Shown: positions 1-7,930 of the stretch, in pieces
Layout of the letters: each line of letters starts with the position of its first letter
Position numbering within the stretch: position 1 is the first letter of the stretch
Source: GM7GCV1 sp965221105
GTDB lineage: Bacteria > Pseudomonadota > Gammaproteobacteria > Pseudomonadales > GM7GCV1
DNA length: 64,000 bases
Direction of reading: 5' to 3'
NCBI GenBank assembly: GCA_965221105.1
Contig: OZ244871.1
Location: 1,116,001-1,180,000, forward strand
Program-made: the position numbers and the translations under genes
The notes under the pieces: model-generated
The model's input: the letters and a program-made list of their open reading frames with translations, nothing else
The model's database searches: none
What the model was told of the DNA's origin: nothing

Positions 1-45
1 CACGGCATCTTCTTGAAGCCAGTGCTCCCGGGTTTCAGTTACCAT
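1..45 (-). CDS. Possible N-terminus of a gene leaving the window (unidentified)
   Basis: The minus strand has an ATG at 45 followed by 15 open codons (MVTETREHWLQEDAV) running off the left edge, divergent from djlA. The residues look like ordinary coding sequence, but no good ribosome-binding site precedes the ATG and the piece is too short to assign to a family. Confidence 0.25.
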   Translation of the reverse strand, partial: MVTETREHWLQEDAV

Positions 46-133
46 GGTCGTTTTTTTGCACTGCACTATGGCCAGCGGACTTGCCCCCCGGTGCCTGTGC
101 TTCTCCCCCGCCACCAATTGACAAGGGGTGCTT

Positions 134-934
134 ATGGGCAAGCTGATTGGCGGCCTCATTGGGTGGTTGGCATTCGATATCCTCGGCATGCTGCTGGGGT
201 TGTGGATTGGCCACAGAGTTGACCGAGCGCGCACCGGAGCAGCAGGGTTTGGCGGTTTCAGAACCCACTCGCACCCCGACTCACAACGTCTATTTTTCGA
301 GACCCTGTTTCGACTTCTGGGCCATCTTGCCAAGGCTGATGGACGGGTCTCGGAGGCGGAGATTCGTCAGGCTGAGGCCCTGATGCGCCAGTCCGGGCTG
401 ACTGCCGAGCACCGTCAGGAAGCAATCCGGTTGTTCAACCAGGGTATCGCGCCGGATTTCGATCTGCAGGCACAACTCACTGAGTTTGCCCAAGTCTGTG
501 GGCGCAATGCCCGCCTGAAACAAATCCTGATGGTCTACCTGATCAGCATGGCTCATGCCGATGGCAGCCTGGATCAGGTGGAACGAAGCATCCTTGGGAG
601 GGTCGCTGCCGGGCTGGAAATACCCGCAATGCTGCTGACCCAGTTTATCAATATGGTTGGTGCCCAGACCCACTTTCGCTCTGGAGGAAGCAGCTCCGCG
701 GGGCATCAGCCTATGGCCACCGAGCGCGAGCTTCAGCTGGCCTATCAGGCTCTGGGGGTGACGGAATCTGCCAGCGATGCGGAGATCAAACGTGCATACC
801 GCCGTCTGATGAGTGAGAACCACCCGGATAAATTGATGGGCCAGGGCGTGCCCGAGGATATGATCGCTCTCGCGACCGAGCGCTCCAAGGAGATCAGCAG
901 GGCGTACGATCTGATTCGGGAATCGCGCAAATGA
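134..934 (+). CDS. djlA: DnaJ-like membrane co-chaperone DjlA
   Basis: 266 residues. DjlA is an inner-membrane co-chaperone that stimulates DnaK. A Gly-rich N-terminal segment (GKLIGGLIGWLAFDILGM) is the single membrane anchor. A TerB-type helical domain follows (about residues 50-180, with two HADG/KADG acidic motifs), then a C-terminal J domain carrying the HPD signature (ENHPDKL). I chose the ATG at 134 because AAGGGG sits five bases upstream; a GTG at 128 is the alternative. The order anchor, TerB, terminal J domain matches DjlA, whereas DnaJ and CbpA carry the J domain first. The gene to its right points the opposite way. Confidence 0.93.
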   Translation: MGKLIGGLIGWLAFDILGMLLGLWIGHRVDRARTGAAGFGGFRTHSHPDSQRLFFETLFRLLGHLAKADGRVSEAEIRQAEALMRQSGLTAEHRQEAIRLFNQGIAPDFDLQAQLTEFAQVCGRNARLKQILMVYLISMAHADGSLDQVERSILGRVAAGLEIPAMLLTQFINMVGAQTHFRSGGSSSAGHQPMATERELQLAYQALGVTESASDAEIKRAYRRLMSENHPDKLMGQGVPEDMIALATERSKEISRAYDLIRESRK

Positions 935-950
935 CCAGGATCCGGATCAC

Positions 951-1205
951 TCAACGCACCAACCACTCGGCCATCAGTTTTTTGATCTGGGTCTGATAGG
1001 GCGTGCCATCCATCCGGGCCTTGACCTTGAAGGCGGCAAGCATGTCCTCGGGCACTTTCATACTGATCAGTTTGCTCCTTGAGGGCGGTACCTGCCCCTG
1101 ACCATGCACCTGCCGAAATTGATCCAGGAAGCTGGCAATCTCATCCGGGGACAGATCCCCACAGCGCTCCAGGTACTCCGGGGAGAATTTCTGCACAGCC
1201 TTCAT
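951..1205 (-). CDS. CopG/BrnA-type ribbon-helix-helix protein, probable antitoxin
   Basis: 84 residues. The C-terminal half (ISMKVPEDMLAAFKVKARMD, then a YQTQIKKLMAEWL helix) matches the ribbon-helix-helix pattern of CopG/BrnA antitoxins, which bind operator DNA as dimers and neutralise a partner. The N-terminal half is acidic and helical (SPDEIASFLDQFRQ), as expected for a toxin-binding arm. It overlaps the upstream nucleotidyltransferase gene by four bases, so the two are probably translationally coupled. The antitoxin role is inferred from fold and pairing. Confidence 0.7.
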   Translation of the reverse strand: MKAVQKFSPEYLERCGDLSPDEIASFLDQFRQVHGQGQVPPSRSKLISMKVPEDMLAAFKVKARMDGTPYQTQIKKLMAEWLVR

Positions 1206-1666
1206 ACCAACATCTCCAGCGCCTCGATATCCAGGAGGTCCTGGGGACGTCCGCTGGCGGCTTTCATGTCAATCAGAGCCTGGCGGCTGAGAATCCTGAC
1301 TGCCTCTTCACCAATGACGACTATATCTGTTTTCTGGCCCGTAAGGTCGTAGTTGATCACGATATCCACCTGTTCGGAGAGATCTTTGGGGTTATAAAAA
1401 TTCCAGGCAACCAGGTTTCTGTTGCGCACATATTCGTTGCGATAGGCAAACACATCATCAGCTGTCAGCGGAAGGCGCGACTCGAGGCCAAGCTGATTGA
1501 GCGCCGATTCCGCCCTGCGCAGCGCTGTCTGATTCCAACAAATAACGCAGTCAATATCCACCGTTCCCCTGACTGCGCCATGAAGCGCAACCGCGTACCC
1601 GCCCACGATAGCGTATGGCAGTTTGGCGCGGTTGAACGCCCGGCAGACTTTTTCCACAAATAGCAT
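1202..1666 (-). CDS. Minimal nucleotidyltransferase, probable toxin partner (AbiEii-like)
   Basis: 154 residues. The N-terminus has the nucleotidyltransferase signature: GGYAVALHG, an Arg-Gly-Thr turn and the metal-binding pair in VDIDCVI. The third acidic residue may be in QVDIVIN near residue 108. This architecture is seen in small AbiEii/MNT-like nucleotidyltransferases of toxin-antitoxin systems, which add nucleotides to tRNA or to a partner protein. It is first in a two-gene operon with the CopG-like gene and starts eight bases after a perfect 18-bp palindrome. A stand-alone metabolic nucleotidyltransferase is possible but less likely given the pairing. Confidence 0.72.
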   Translation of the reverse strand: MLFVEKVCRAFNRAKLPYAIVGGYAVALHGAVRGTVDIDCVICWNQTALRRAESALNQLGLESRLPLTADDVFAYRNEYVRNRNLVAWNFYNPKDLSEQVDIVINYDLTGQKTDIVVIGEEAVRILSRQALIDMKAASGRPQDLLDIEALEMLV

Positions 1667-1673
1667 CTGTAAA

Positions 1674-1691
1674 GTATATACTAGTATATAC
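1674..1691. promoter_or_regulatory. Perfect 18-bp palindrome, probable operator of the nucleotidyltransferase/CopG operon
   Basis: GTATATACTAGTATATAC is identical to its reverse complement. It lies immediately upstream of the minus-strand start codon at 1666, where a ribbon-helix-helix repressor would be expected to bind. It may also overlap promoter elements, being AT-rich. Autoregulation by the CopG-like protein is inference. Confidence 0.6.
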
Positions 1692-2052
1692 CAATGATGC
1701 CAAAATAATACCTAATTCTGAATCTGATCTGCCCCGAAGCTCATAGCTAATGGTGTTCTGCCAGACGGCGTTCGAGCTTGGCGAACTGGTGGTGTTTCAG
1801 CTGCAGCTTGCGAAGCCACCCCAGGCCACGCCGATTACCCGTGATTACTTGTACTAACAGGTATGCAGATGGGCTGGAATATCGAAACACACGTGAAGCC
1901 CTCGTGTCGCCCCGTGCGCCCGCCCTTGAATTCATGATCCTAGTGGAGTACCGTAGGCAATGTGCGTAGGTGAGCCGCGCAGTCTCGTATGCGGTGAATC
2001 TGCCATGCACTGAATTGAGGACAGTCAAACCACTTAAATTGAGGTATTCAAC
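1692..2052. other. Intergenic stretch without a recognisable gene
   Basis: Open reading frames here are short and match no family I recognise. The plus strand near 1975-2010 (GAGCCGCGCAG, GTATGCGGTGAA) loosely recalls a group II intron terminal domain, but the fold is not convincing. It may be a decayed mobile fragment. Confidence 0.4.
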
Positions 2053-2827
2053 ATGAAACGACTAATGGCAGTCGCCGCCGTCCTGATCGCATCGGGGGGG
2101 GGGGGCACTTGCGCAGGTGCCCGAAATCGGATTCAACGTAACACTGGGACACGATTCCATGACAATGGAGAGTGGTAACTGCATTTTAGGCAATTCCGAT
2201 GGCTACCAGATCGCCGTCGGACAGGCCAATGTAGGCGCAAGATTTGCATCAGCCGTAAGTGCCCGGGTGTTTGCCATCGTGCGATCCGGCCACAACCGCT
2301 TCGAGGATCGGCACGGGGGGCACTTCCTGAAAAAGGCGGATGGCAGCGGCTGGATTGCGGCGAAGAATGAGCGTATCGCAGGCAGCGGCACGGCGCGCTT
2401 GCAGGCCGGAACAAGTGGCAACACGATACCGGGGATTCCGGAGGGGCGGGCCATCTGCTGGGGCGATGACAATCTGGACACCGGCGACACGGAGGTGATG
2501 CTGGTCATCGCCAACGGCCCCGGCTACACCGTCAACCCGGAACGCAGTACGCACACCTTTACCATACGGGACAATGACAGCTGTGCCAATCCGGCGGCAA
2601 CGCCCGGCGGCGTTGTCTACAAGATGGACAGCGGCGGGCGGAGCTGCACCTGCGCCACGCAGAGCCGGAATTCCCAAATCCGGAAGGCACTGACCCCCTA
2701 TACCAGAGGTGACGTGACAATCGACCCGTCGCAGAACACGGGGTTCCTGAGCAGCCTGGCCGAACAGTTTCATGATCCCTCGTACCTCTACTGCGAGGAA
2801 TCGCCGTACAGGGGTCTGGGATCGTGA
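2053..2827 (+). pseudogene. Secreted protein with signal peptide out of frame at a poly-G tract (phase-variable or frameshifted)
   Basis: A signal peptide begins at ATG 2053 (MKRLMAVAAVLIAS) and runs into twelve consecutive G. As written, the frame ends in an early stop. With one G fewer it continues as SGGGALAQVPEIGF, giving an Ala-X-Ala cleavage site and joining the long downstream frame (GTG 2117 to 2827). The mature part is about 235 residues, Cys-containing, with a segment (NPERSTHTFTIRDND) resembling the end of Calx-beta repeats. No family was recognised overall. The tract makes either slipped-strand phase variation or a sequencing error plausible. Confidence 0.6.
2094..2105 (+). repeat. 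Homopolymer of 12 G inside a signal-peptide coding region
   Basis: Twelve consecutive G residues lie in the hydrophobic core end of the signal peptide. Eleven bases (2095-2105) follow the TCG codon, and ten would restore the frame. Confidence 0.9.
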
Positions 2828-3226
2828 AGCGTTCATGATGCCGGCAGGCTGGCCTGGCTTGCCCGCCAACCGACGTTCCGCAGCCATCGCCATCAAAGTA
2901 CACGACGGCGAGACGCCTAATGGAAGCTAATAATGGTTGTTCAGCATTGTTCCCTCAGCATGCATCCAGTCTGGACCCATCCTCAGCCTGCCTCCTACCC
3001 TGGTGCCGACATTGGCGATAGGGGACTGTCCAGTGTGGTCCCGCCGATTGAGGGTTACCTCGCTGTCACACGCCTCAACCCTACACCGCAGGGCAGATGA
3101 TGACGAACTTGTTCATGTGCAGCGATGATGGCACCCTTTTCCCGCCAAAGAACCGGTTGCTGCCAGTATACTCATCATTGATGTGAGTATTCACTATCGA
3201 AATAGGTGCTATATTCTCTGACTGGG
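2828..3226. other. Intergenic region, nothing recognised
   Basis: About 400 bases between the secreted-protein gene and the Lrp-type regulator, with only short unconvincing reading frames on both strands and no RNA gene. Confidence 0.5.
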
Positions 3227-3691
3227 CTACTCCAGCGGCAGAGCCGTTTTATCAACCAGCTTTCTCAACACAAAGCTGGTGTGCACCCCAGTGACGCCTT
3301 CGATCCGGGTCAGTTTGCCCAGCAAGAACTGCTCGTAGTGGGGCATGTCGCGCACCATGGCCTTGAGCAAAAAGTCGGCTTCCTGACCAGTCACAATGGC
3401 ACATTCCATAACCTCAGGTAACTGGCTGAGTTCGCGCTCGAAGTTCTCAAACCGCTCGGGTGTGTGCCGATCCATGGAGATGCCGATATAGGCGGTCAGG
3501 GTCAGTCCCAGCTTTTCCGGATCGAGGAGGGTCAGGTGGCGACAGATAATGCCGCTCTCCTCCAACCGCTTGACCCGGCGCAGACAGGGTGTGGGCGACA
3601 GTCCTACCCGGCTGGCCAGTTCCTGGTTGGTAATGCGCGCATCCTTCTGGAGCAGGTTCAGGATTTTCCGGTCGATTCGATCAATGTCCAT
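3227..3691 (-). CDS. Lrp/AsnC-family transcriptional regulator
   Basis: 154 residues, normal length for the family. The N-terminus is the AsnC-type helix-turn-helix (DRIDRKILNLLQKDARITNQ, then LASRVGLSPTPCLRRVKRLE). The C-terminal RAM ligand-binding domain follows (LTAYIGISMD to GVTGVHTSFVLRK). Such proteins bind amino acids and regulate amino-acid metabolism genes. It is divergent from leuA across a 381-base intergenic region, so leuA and its own gene are likely targets, though no operator was identified. It could be Lrp itself or a paralogue. Confidence 0.92.
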   Translation of the reverse strand: MDIDRIDRKILNLLQKDARITNQELASRVGLSPTPCLRRVKRLEESGIICRHLTLLDPEKLGLTLTAYIGISMDRHTPERFENFERELSQLPEVMECAIVTGQEADFLLKAMVRDMPHYEQFLLGKLTRIEGVTGVHTSFVLRKLVDKTALPLE

Positions 3692-4072
3692 GGTGTGTAC
3701 CGGTGTTTTTGCTACACATTGAATTTTAACTCCAAATATTGGATAATTATTAGTAATTTATATAACCAATTGTGCAATTTTGCAGCATATTTGCAATCAT
3801 TTGCCACGCCTCCTCCCGTATAGTTGCACCCTTCAGCCTCTGTCACAGCGACTGCGCCTGGTTATGTTTCATCACACACTGCCTCAGGATTTTCATTTAC
3901 GAACTGTGCACTCTGGATCTTGTGCGTTGCGTGGGCATGCAGCCCTGTGGGTGCCTCCACTCTGCCTGGATTCGCACGTTTGTACCCCAGCCAGACTGCG
4001 CTCCGTCGGGTTTTGACACAGCCTGTCTGTCAGTCCTCAATTCATAAATCAAGCAGAGATAGCGAGTACGCG
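3692..4072. promoter_or_regulatory. Divergent lrp-type/leuA intergenic region
   Basis: 381 bases. The half near the regulator is AT-rich (around 3720-3800, TTGGATAATTATTAGTAATT), where both divergent promoters probably lie. An open frame runs upstream of leuA from 3824 but its product does not look like LeuA. No clear Leu-rich leader peptide or T-box was found. Confidence 0.4.
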
Positions 4073-5824
4073 ATGTACGACCATACGAAATACCGCCCCT
4101 TTGCACCGGTGAACAAGACTGACCGGCGCTGGCCCAGCCAGCGGATAACCCAGGCTCCGTGCTGGTGCAGCGTGGACTTGCGCGATGGCAACCAGGCCCT
4201 GATCGACCCCATGACACCGGAGCAGAAGCTGGCAATGTTTGAGCTTCTGGTGGATATCGGCTTCAGGGAAATCGAGGTTGGATTTCCTGCTGCCTCGCAC
4301 ACAGATTTTCATTTTGTCCGCAAACTGATCGAAGAAGACCGCATTCCCGAGAATGTCCGCATACAGGTGCTCACCCAGGCTCGCAAGGAACTGATTGAGC
4401 GCAGCTTCGATTCCCTGCGCGGCGCACGCAAGGCCATCGTTCATCTGTATAACTCAACGTCGCCGACCCAGCGGAAAAAAGTATTCGCACGCGCTCCATC
4501 CGAGATTAGGCAAATCGCTGTAAACGGAGCGACCTGGATACAGGTGTGTGCAGACAGACAGCCTGGCACCGACTGGATGTTTCAGTATTCACCCGAGAGC
4601 TTTACTGCCACCGAGCTGGAATTTTCAGTTGAAATCTGTGATGCGGTCACAGAAATCTGGCAGCCGACACCGGCACACCCGGTCATTATCAATTTGCCAG
4701 CCACAGTGGAAGTTGCCACACCCAATGTCTACGCCGATCAGATCGAATGGGTATGCGACTGTATTCGCAACCGGGACTCCCTGATCATCAGTCTGCATAC
4801 ACATAATGATCGTGGCTGTGCCGTGGCCGCAGCGGAACTGGGAATGATGGCAGGCGCTGATCGCGTTGAAGGCACCCTGCTCGGCAATGGCGAGCGCACC
4901 GGCAACATGGATATCGTGACCACAGCCATGAATCTGTACAGCCAAGGCATCGCACCCATGCTGGATCTCTCCAATATGGACCGGATCGTCAGCACTGTGG
5001 AGTCATGCACCCGTATACAGACTCATCCGCGCCAGCCCTATGCCGGGGAGTTCGTCTTTACAGCGTTTTCGGGCAGCCATCAGGACGCCATTCGCAAATG
5101 CATGTCGGTTCAGGCTGATGATGATCCCTGGGATGTCGCCTACCTGCCAATCGACCCTGGAGACCTGGGACGCAACTACCAGGAAGTCATTCGGATCAAC
5201 AGCCAGTCAGGCAAAGGCGGTGTTGCCTGGATTCTGGAACAGGAGCACCAGATATGCATGCCGCGCTGGATGCAGATTGATTTCAGTTCGGTGGTGCAAA
5301 AGGAAGCCGAACGGACCGAGGTCGAGGTGCCTCCAGAGAGAATCTGGGCGCTGTTTCAGGCCACCTATATACATCCCGGGCAGGCGATGCAGGTCCGGGA
5401 ATATCAACTGGAACGCCACCAGGGTCAGGACCGAATCTGCGTAACGCTGGAGCAGGACGGAGTGAGTGAGCACTTTACCGGTGTGGGGTGCGGCACGCTG
5501 GATGCCTTCTGCAACGGGCTCTCCGACCTCTGGTCACTGAACATTTCGGTTGTGGACTACAGCGAGCACACCAGTGGCGAAGGCACAGAAGCCGATGCCC
5601 TGGCGTACGTTCATCTGGGCATTCAGATCGCACATGGGAGCCAACGGGTCTACGGCGCGGCGCGGTCTGCAGACATCCTGAGTGCCAGCCTGCAGTCAGT
5701 GCTCAACGCGCTGTTCTCAGCAGAACTGTCCGCCCAGGACCGGGAATCGGAAAAGAAAGGGAATTATATACTTATTGACACACAGGGTCTTGACAGGGAC
5801 AGGCACTGGAATCAGTGTGCGTGA
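4073..5824 (+). CDS. leuA: 2-isopropylmalate synthase
   Basis: 583 residues, the long form of LeuA. The enzyme condenses acetyl-CoA with 2-oxoisovalerate in the first committed step of leucine synthesis. Visible signatures: the HMGL-like N-terminal motif (DLRDGNQALIDPM), the metal-binding SLHTHNDRG and the GTLLGNGERTGN loop. The C-terminal allosteric domain includes a GVGCGTLDAFCNGL segment. The ATG at 4073 (MYDHTKYRPF) is the natural start. The last codons come from a mobile element inserted at 5759: the native tail probably read ...RESEKKRVA, now replaced by about 20 foreign residues (GNYILIDTQG...). Activity is probably retained because the change is confined to the tail. Confidence 0.95.
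   Translation: MYDHTKYRPFAPVNKTDRRWPSQRITQAPCWCSVDLRDGNQALIDPMTPEQKLAMFELLVDIGFREIEVGFPAASHTDFHFVRKLIEEDRIPENVRIQVLTQARKELIERSFDSLRGARKAIVHLYNSTSPTQRKKVFARAPSEIRQIAVNGATWIQVCADRQPGTDWMFQYSPESFTATELEFSVEICDAVTEIWQPTPAHPVIINLPATVEVATPNVYADQIEWVCDCIRNRDSLIISLHTHNDRGCAVAAAELGMMAGADRVEGTLLGNGERTGNMDIVTTAMNLYSQGIAPMLDLSNMDRIVSTVESCTRIQTHPRQPYAGEFVFTAFSGSHQDAIRKCMSVQADDDPWDVAYLPIDPGDLGRNYQEVIRINSQSGKGGVAWILEQEHQICMPRWMQIDFSSVVQKEAERTEVEVPPERIWALFQATYIHPGQAMQVREYQLERHQGQDRICVTLEQDGVSEHFTGVGCGTLDAFCNGLSDLWSLNISVVDYSEHTSGEGTEADALAYVHLGIQIAHGSQRVYGAARSADILSASLQSVLNALFSAELSAQDRESEKKGNYILIDTQGLDRDRHWNQCA
5759..5782 (+). repeat. Left terminal inverted repeat of the TnpB element
   Basis: 24 bases beginning GGGAATTATATACTTATTG. 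They match the reverse complement of 7030-7053 except at one position (T versus G). The right half contains a TTGACA hexamer that could serve as a -35 for tnpB. Confidence 0.85.
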
Positions 5825-5873
5825 AGGTTGTGTGCAGCAACCACCCCAAACGCTTGATGGAGCGACCACACCG

Positions 5874-7019
5874 ATGCGGATGATACGCACCTACAGTCAA
5901 CAGGCGAAGATGTCAGCCGCAACACATCAGCGGCTGAACAGGTTCCTGTATCTCTCTCGCCAACTGTACAACGCCGCCCTTGATGAGCGCATCAATGCGT
6001 ATCGGAAGGCTGGTGAGTCAATCGGCCTGTACGATCAATATAAGTCATTCACTCAGATACGCAGAGATGATGCTGAGATGAGCAGCTATGGTGTACAGCC
6101 GTTCCGATCTGTCCTGAACAGACTGGATAGATCATTCAAGCGATTCTTCAGGCATGGTGGCTTTCCGAGATTCAAGGGCAGGCACCGGGGCATCCGGTCA
6201 TTTGAAACATCCAGTTTTCGTCTCTTCGCGTCTGGCACGAGGCATGCCGTACAGATCAAGGGCTGTGGCAGGTTCATTGTGAAGGCGGTGCCGGAGGGTG
6301 AGATCAAACTCATTCGCGTTGTGACAACACCTGTCCGCGTCATGGTTCAATTCGTCTGTGAGCAGGAGCGGGAGGTCGTGGCTGATCAGTCTCCCGTCGT
6401 CGGTATTGATGTTGGCGTGAAGGCACAGGCCACCCTCTCGACTGGTGAGTCAGTGCCGAAGGTGGTCATTGATAGGGCCCGACAGAAGCGGCTTCAGCGA
6501 AAACTGAGTAAAGCCAAGAGGGGCAGTCACAACCGATATAAGAAACGCCAATCGCTGGCCAGAGAGGCGTACAGGGTGGCAGAGAGACAGCGCACTGCCC
6601 TGCACAGAACGACTACTGACCTGGTGAGGCGACACAGACACTTCGCGGTTGAAGACCTGAAGATCAAGAACATGACTGCTCATGGTGGCAGTCACAAGAA
6701 GGGATTGAACCGATCAATCCTGGAGCAACAGTGGGGAACCTTCGTCTATCAATTGACCTACAAGGCTGAGAGTGCCGGTGGGTCGGTTGTGAAGGTGAAT
6801 CCCAGGAACACATCGAAGACCTGTTCAGGCTGTGGTTCAGTCCATGAATCACTGACCCTGAAGGACAGGGTCTTTGAGTGTCTGAAGTGCGGCATGAGTC
6901 TCGACAGGGACCTGAATGCCGCACTCAACATCAGGGAGCGTGGCTCGTCGGGTGGGAATGTCCCCGATATGCGGCCTGATGGTGAATTGATCGGCGGGAG
7001 TACCCGTCGTGCCGCATAG
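5874..7019 (+). CDS. tnpB: TnpB RNA-guided nuclease (IS605/IS1341-type)
   Basis: 381 residues from ATG 5874 (MRMIRTYSQQAK). TnpB proteins are RNA-guided DNA endonucleases ancestral to Cas12. All three RuvC acidic residues are visible in their motifs: Asp in GIDVGVKAQATL, Glu in FAVEDLKIKNM, and Asp in the C-terminal SLDRDLNAALNIRERG. A CxxC...CxxC zinc finger (TCSGCG, CLKCG) lies before the last motif. The N-terminal OrfB helix-turn-helix region (RLNRFLYLSRQLYNAALDE) is present. The protein therefore looks catalytically competent. Its guide RNA, by analogy, would overlap the 3' end of the gene and the right end. No tnpA is in the element. Confidence 0.93.
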   Translation: MRMIRTYSQQAKMSAATHQRLNRFLYLSRQLYNAALDERINAYRKAGESIGLYDQYKSFTQIRRDDAEMSSYGVQPFRSVLNRLDRSFKRFFRHGGFPRFKGRHRGIRSFETSSFRLFASGTRHAVQIKGCGRFIVKAVPEGEIKLIRVVTTPVRVMVQFVCEQEREVVADQSPVVGIDVGVKAQATLSTGESVPKVVIDRARQKRLQRKLSKAKRGSHNRYKKRQSLAREAYRVAERQRTALHRTTTDLVRRHRHFAVEDLKIKNMTAHGGSHKKGLNRSILEQQWGTFVYQLTYKAESAGGSVVKVNPRNTSKTCSGCGSVHESLTLKDRVFECLKCGMSLDRDLNAALNIRERGSSGGNVPDMRPDGELIGGSTRRAA

Positions 7020-7029
7020 AACAGTAGCC

Positions 7030-7053
7030 TGTGTCAATACGTATATAATTCCC
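7030..7053 (-). repeat. Right terminal inverted repeat of the TnpB element
   Basis: 24 bases ending GTATATAATTCCC, inverted relative to 5759-5782 with one mismatch. In TnpB families the guide segment starts just beyond the right end, here AAAAGAAAAGAGTTGCC. Confidence 0.85.
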
Positions 7054-7099
7054 AAAAGAAAAGAGTTGCCTGAAGGAAGCGCTGGATTTTTTGAGGAAG

Positions 7100-7792
7100 T
7101 CAGCTGGCCTTGGCGTAGCCAGACGACTGTTGGCCGGAGCATGTCTGCAGGGTGGACAGGTAGTTGGTTACTGAGCGTACCGAGGTAGTAAAGAGTTCAA
7201 TGTTCTGGGCATTCTTGGCCACGACGATGGCACCCTGAATAGAAGTAATGACAAACATAGCGGTATCGTGTGCGGAAACGGAGGTCTTCATATAGCCTTC
7301 CCGCTGGGCCTGTTCAAAACACTCCGTAAGCTTGTTGCGCCATCCATCATAAATTTGCTCAATGCGCAGCCTGAAACCCTCATCAAGTGCCGACATCTCA
7401 TTGGCCAGACTGTTGACCGGACATCCACAACGCAGAGTTTCCAGATCCATCCCGTCGGCCAATGCATGCAGTCTTTCTATTTTTGTCTGCAGTGGGTCCT
7501 TGCTCTTCGCAGCGGCAACCCAGGTCCGCTGAAACTGGGTGGCAAAATGCTCGTCCAGCACCGCATACCCCAGCTCCAGCTTGCTCTTGAAATGGTGGTA
7601 GAGCGCGCCTTTGGACATCCTCAGCTTTTTCAGAATCTCATTGAGACCCATCGCGCGATATCCCACGCGCTGCATCTCATCCGCTGCGACCTGCAGTATG
7701 CGCTCGCGCGTCTGCTCCGCCTTGGACCCCTTGCATGCTGCATGAAGAGGCTTTCGCCCACAACTCAAAGCCATCGTCGCTACCCCTGACAT
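7100..7792 (-). CDS. TetR-family transcriptional repressor
   Basis: 230 residues. The N-terminal TetR helix-turn-helix is clear (TRERILQVAADEMQRVGY, GLNEILKKLRMSKGALYHHF, then KSKLELGYAVLDE). The C-terminal domain has the CGCPVNSLANEMS and RIEQIYDGWRNKLTECFEQA segments typical of TetR repressors sensing small toxic or electrophilic compounds. The start is uncertain: the ATG at 7792 lacks a clear ribosome site and the ATG at 7774 is an alternative. The stop lies 47 bases past the TnpB element. Upstream on the same strand is a 40-residue membrane protein, with operator-like palindromes at 7813, 8084 and 8184, so it probably controls itself and that gene. Confidence 0.9.
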   Translation of the reverse strand: MSGVATMALSCGRKPLHAACKGSKAEQTRERILQVAADEMQRVGYRAMGLNEILKKLRMSKGALYHHFKSKLELGYAVLDEHFATQFQRTWVAAAKSKDPLQTKIERLHALADGMDLETLRCGCPVNSLANEMSALDEGFRLRIEQIYDGWRNKLTECFEQAQREGYMKTSVSAHDTAMFVITSIQGAIVVAKNAQNIELFTTSVRSVTNYLSTLQTCSGQQSSGYAKAS

Positions 7793-7812
7793 ATTGTTGC
7801 GATCTCAAGTGT

Positions 7813-7830
7813 ACCGACCTCATGGTCGGT
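7813..7830. promoter_or_regulatory. Operator-like palindrome upstream of the TetR gene
   Basis: ACCGACCTCATGGTCGGT has 7-base perfect arms with a 4-base centre. It lies 20 bases upstream of the TetR start. The half-site ACCGACC recurs at 8084. Confidence 0.6.
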
Positions 7831-7930
7831 CTTCAAGATATATATCAGTTCTCAATCAACATTGGAAAACAGGACACTCAGCCTGCAAGGGCTCGCAGTA
7901 CTGTGCTCCGTTTTCAGATGACTTTACCCT

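Larger units (their letters stand above)
5759..7053 (+). mobile_element. TnpB element with near-perfect terminal inverted repeats
   Basis: A 1,295-base element bounded by inverted copies of a 24-base end (outermost GGGAATTATATAC) that differ at one position. The same 8 bases (AAAAGAAA) flank both ends at 5751-5758 and 7054-7061, consistent with a target duplication, though the site is A-rich. It carries only tnpB. IS200/IS605 and IS607 elements normally lack terminal inverted repeats and duplications, so this may be a MITE-like carrier mobilised in trans. Removing it with one flank copy restores a short leuA ending. Confidence 0.75.

Noticed and set aside
1860..2010. Possible group II intron 3' domain near a GAGCCGC...GTATGCGGTGAA segment
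   Set aside because: No reverse transcriptase frame and no convincing domain 5/6 folding. The similarity is limited to a few bases.
3824..4072. N-terminal extension of LeuA or a Leu leader peptide
   Set aside because: The extension is low-complexity, unlike any LeuA. Leu codons are not clustered and no attenuator stem pairs are evident.
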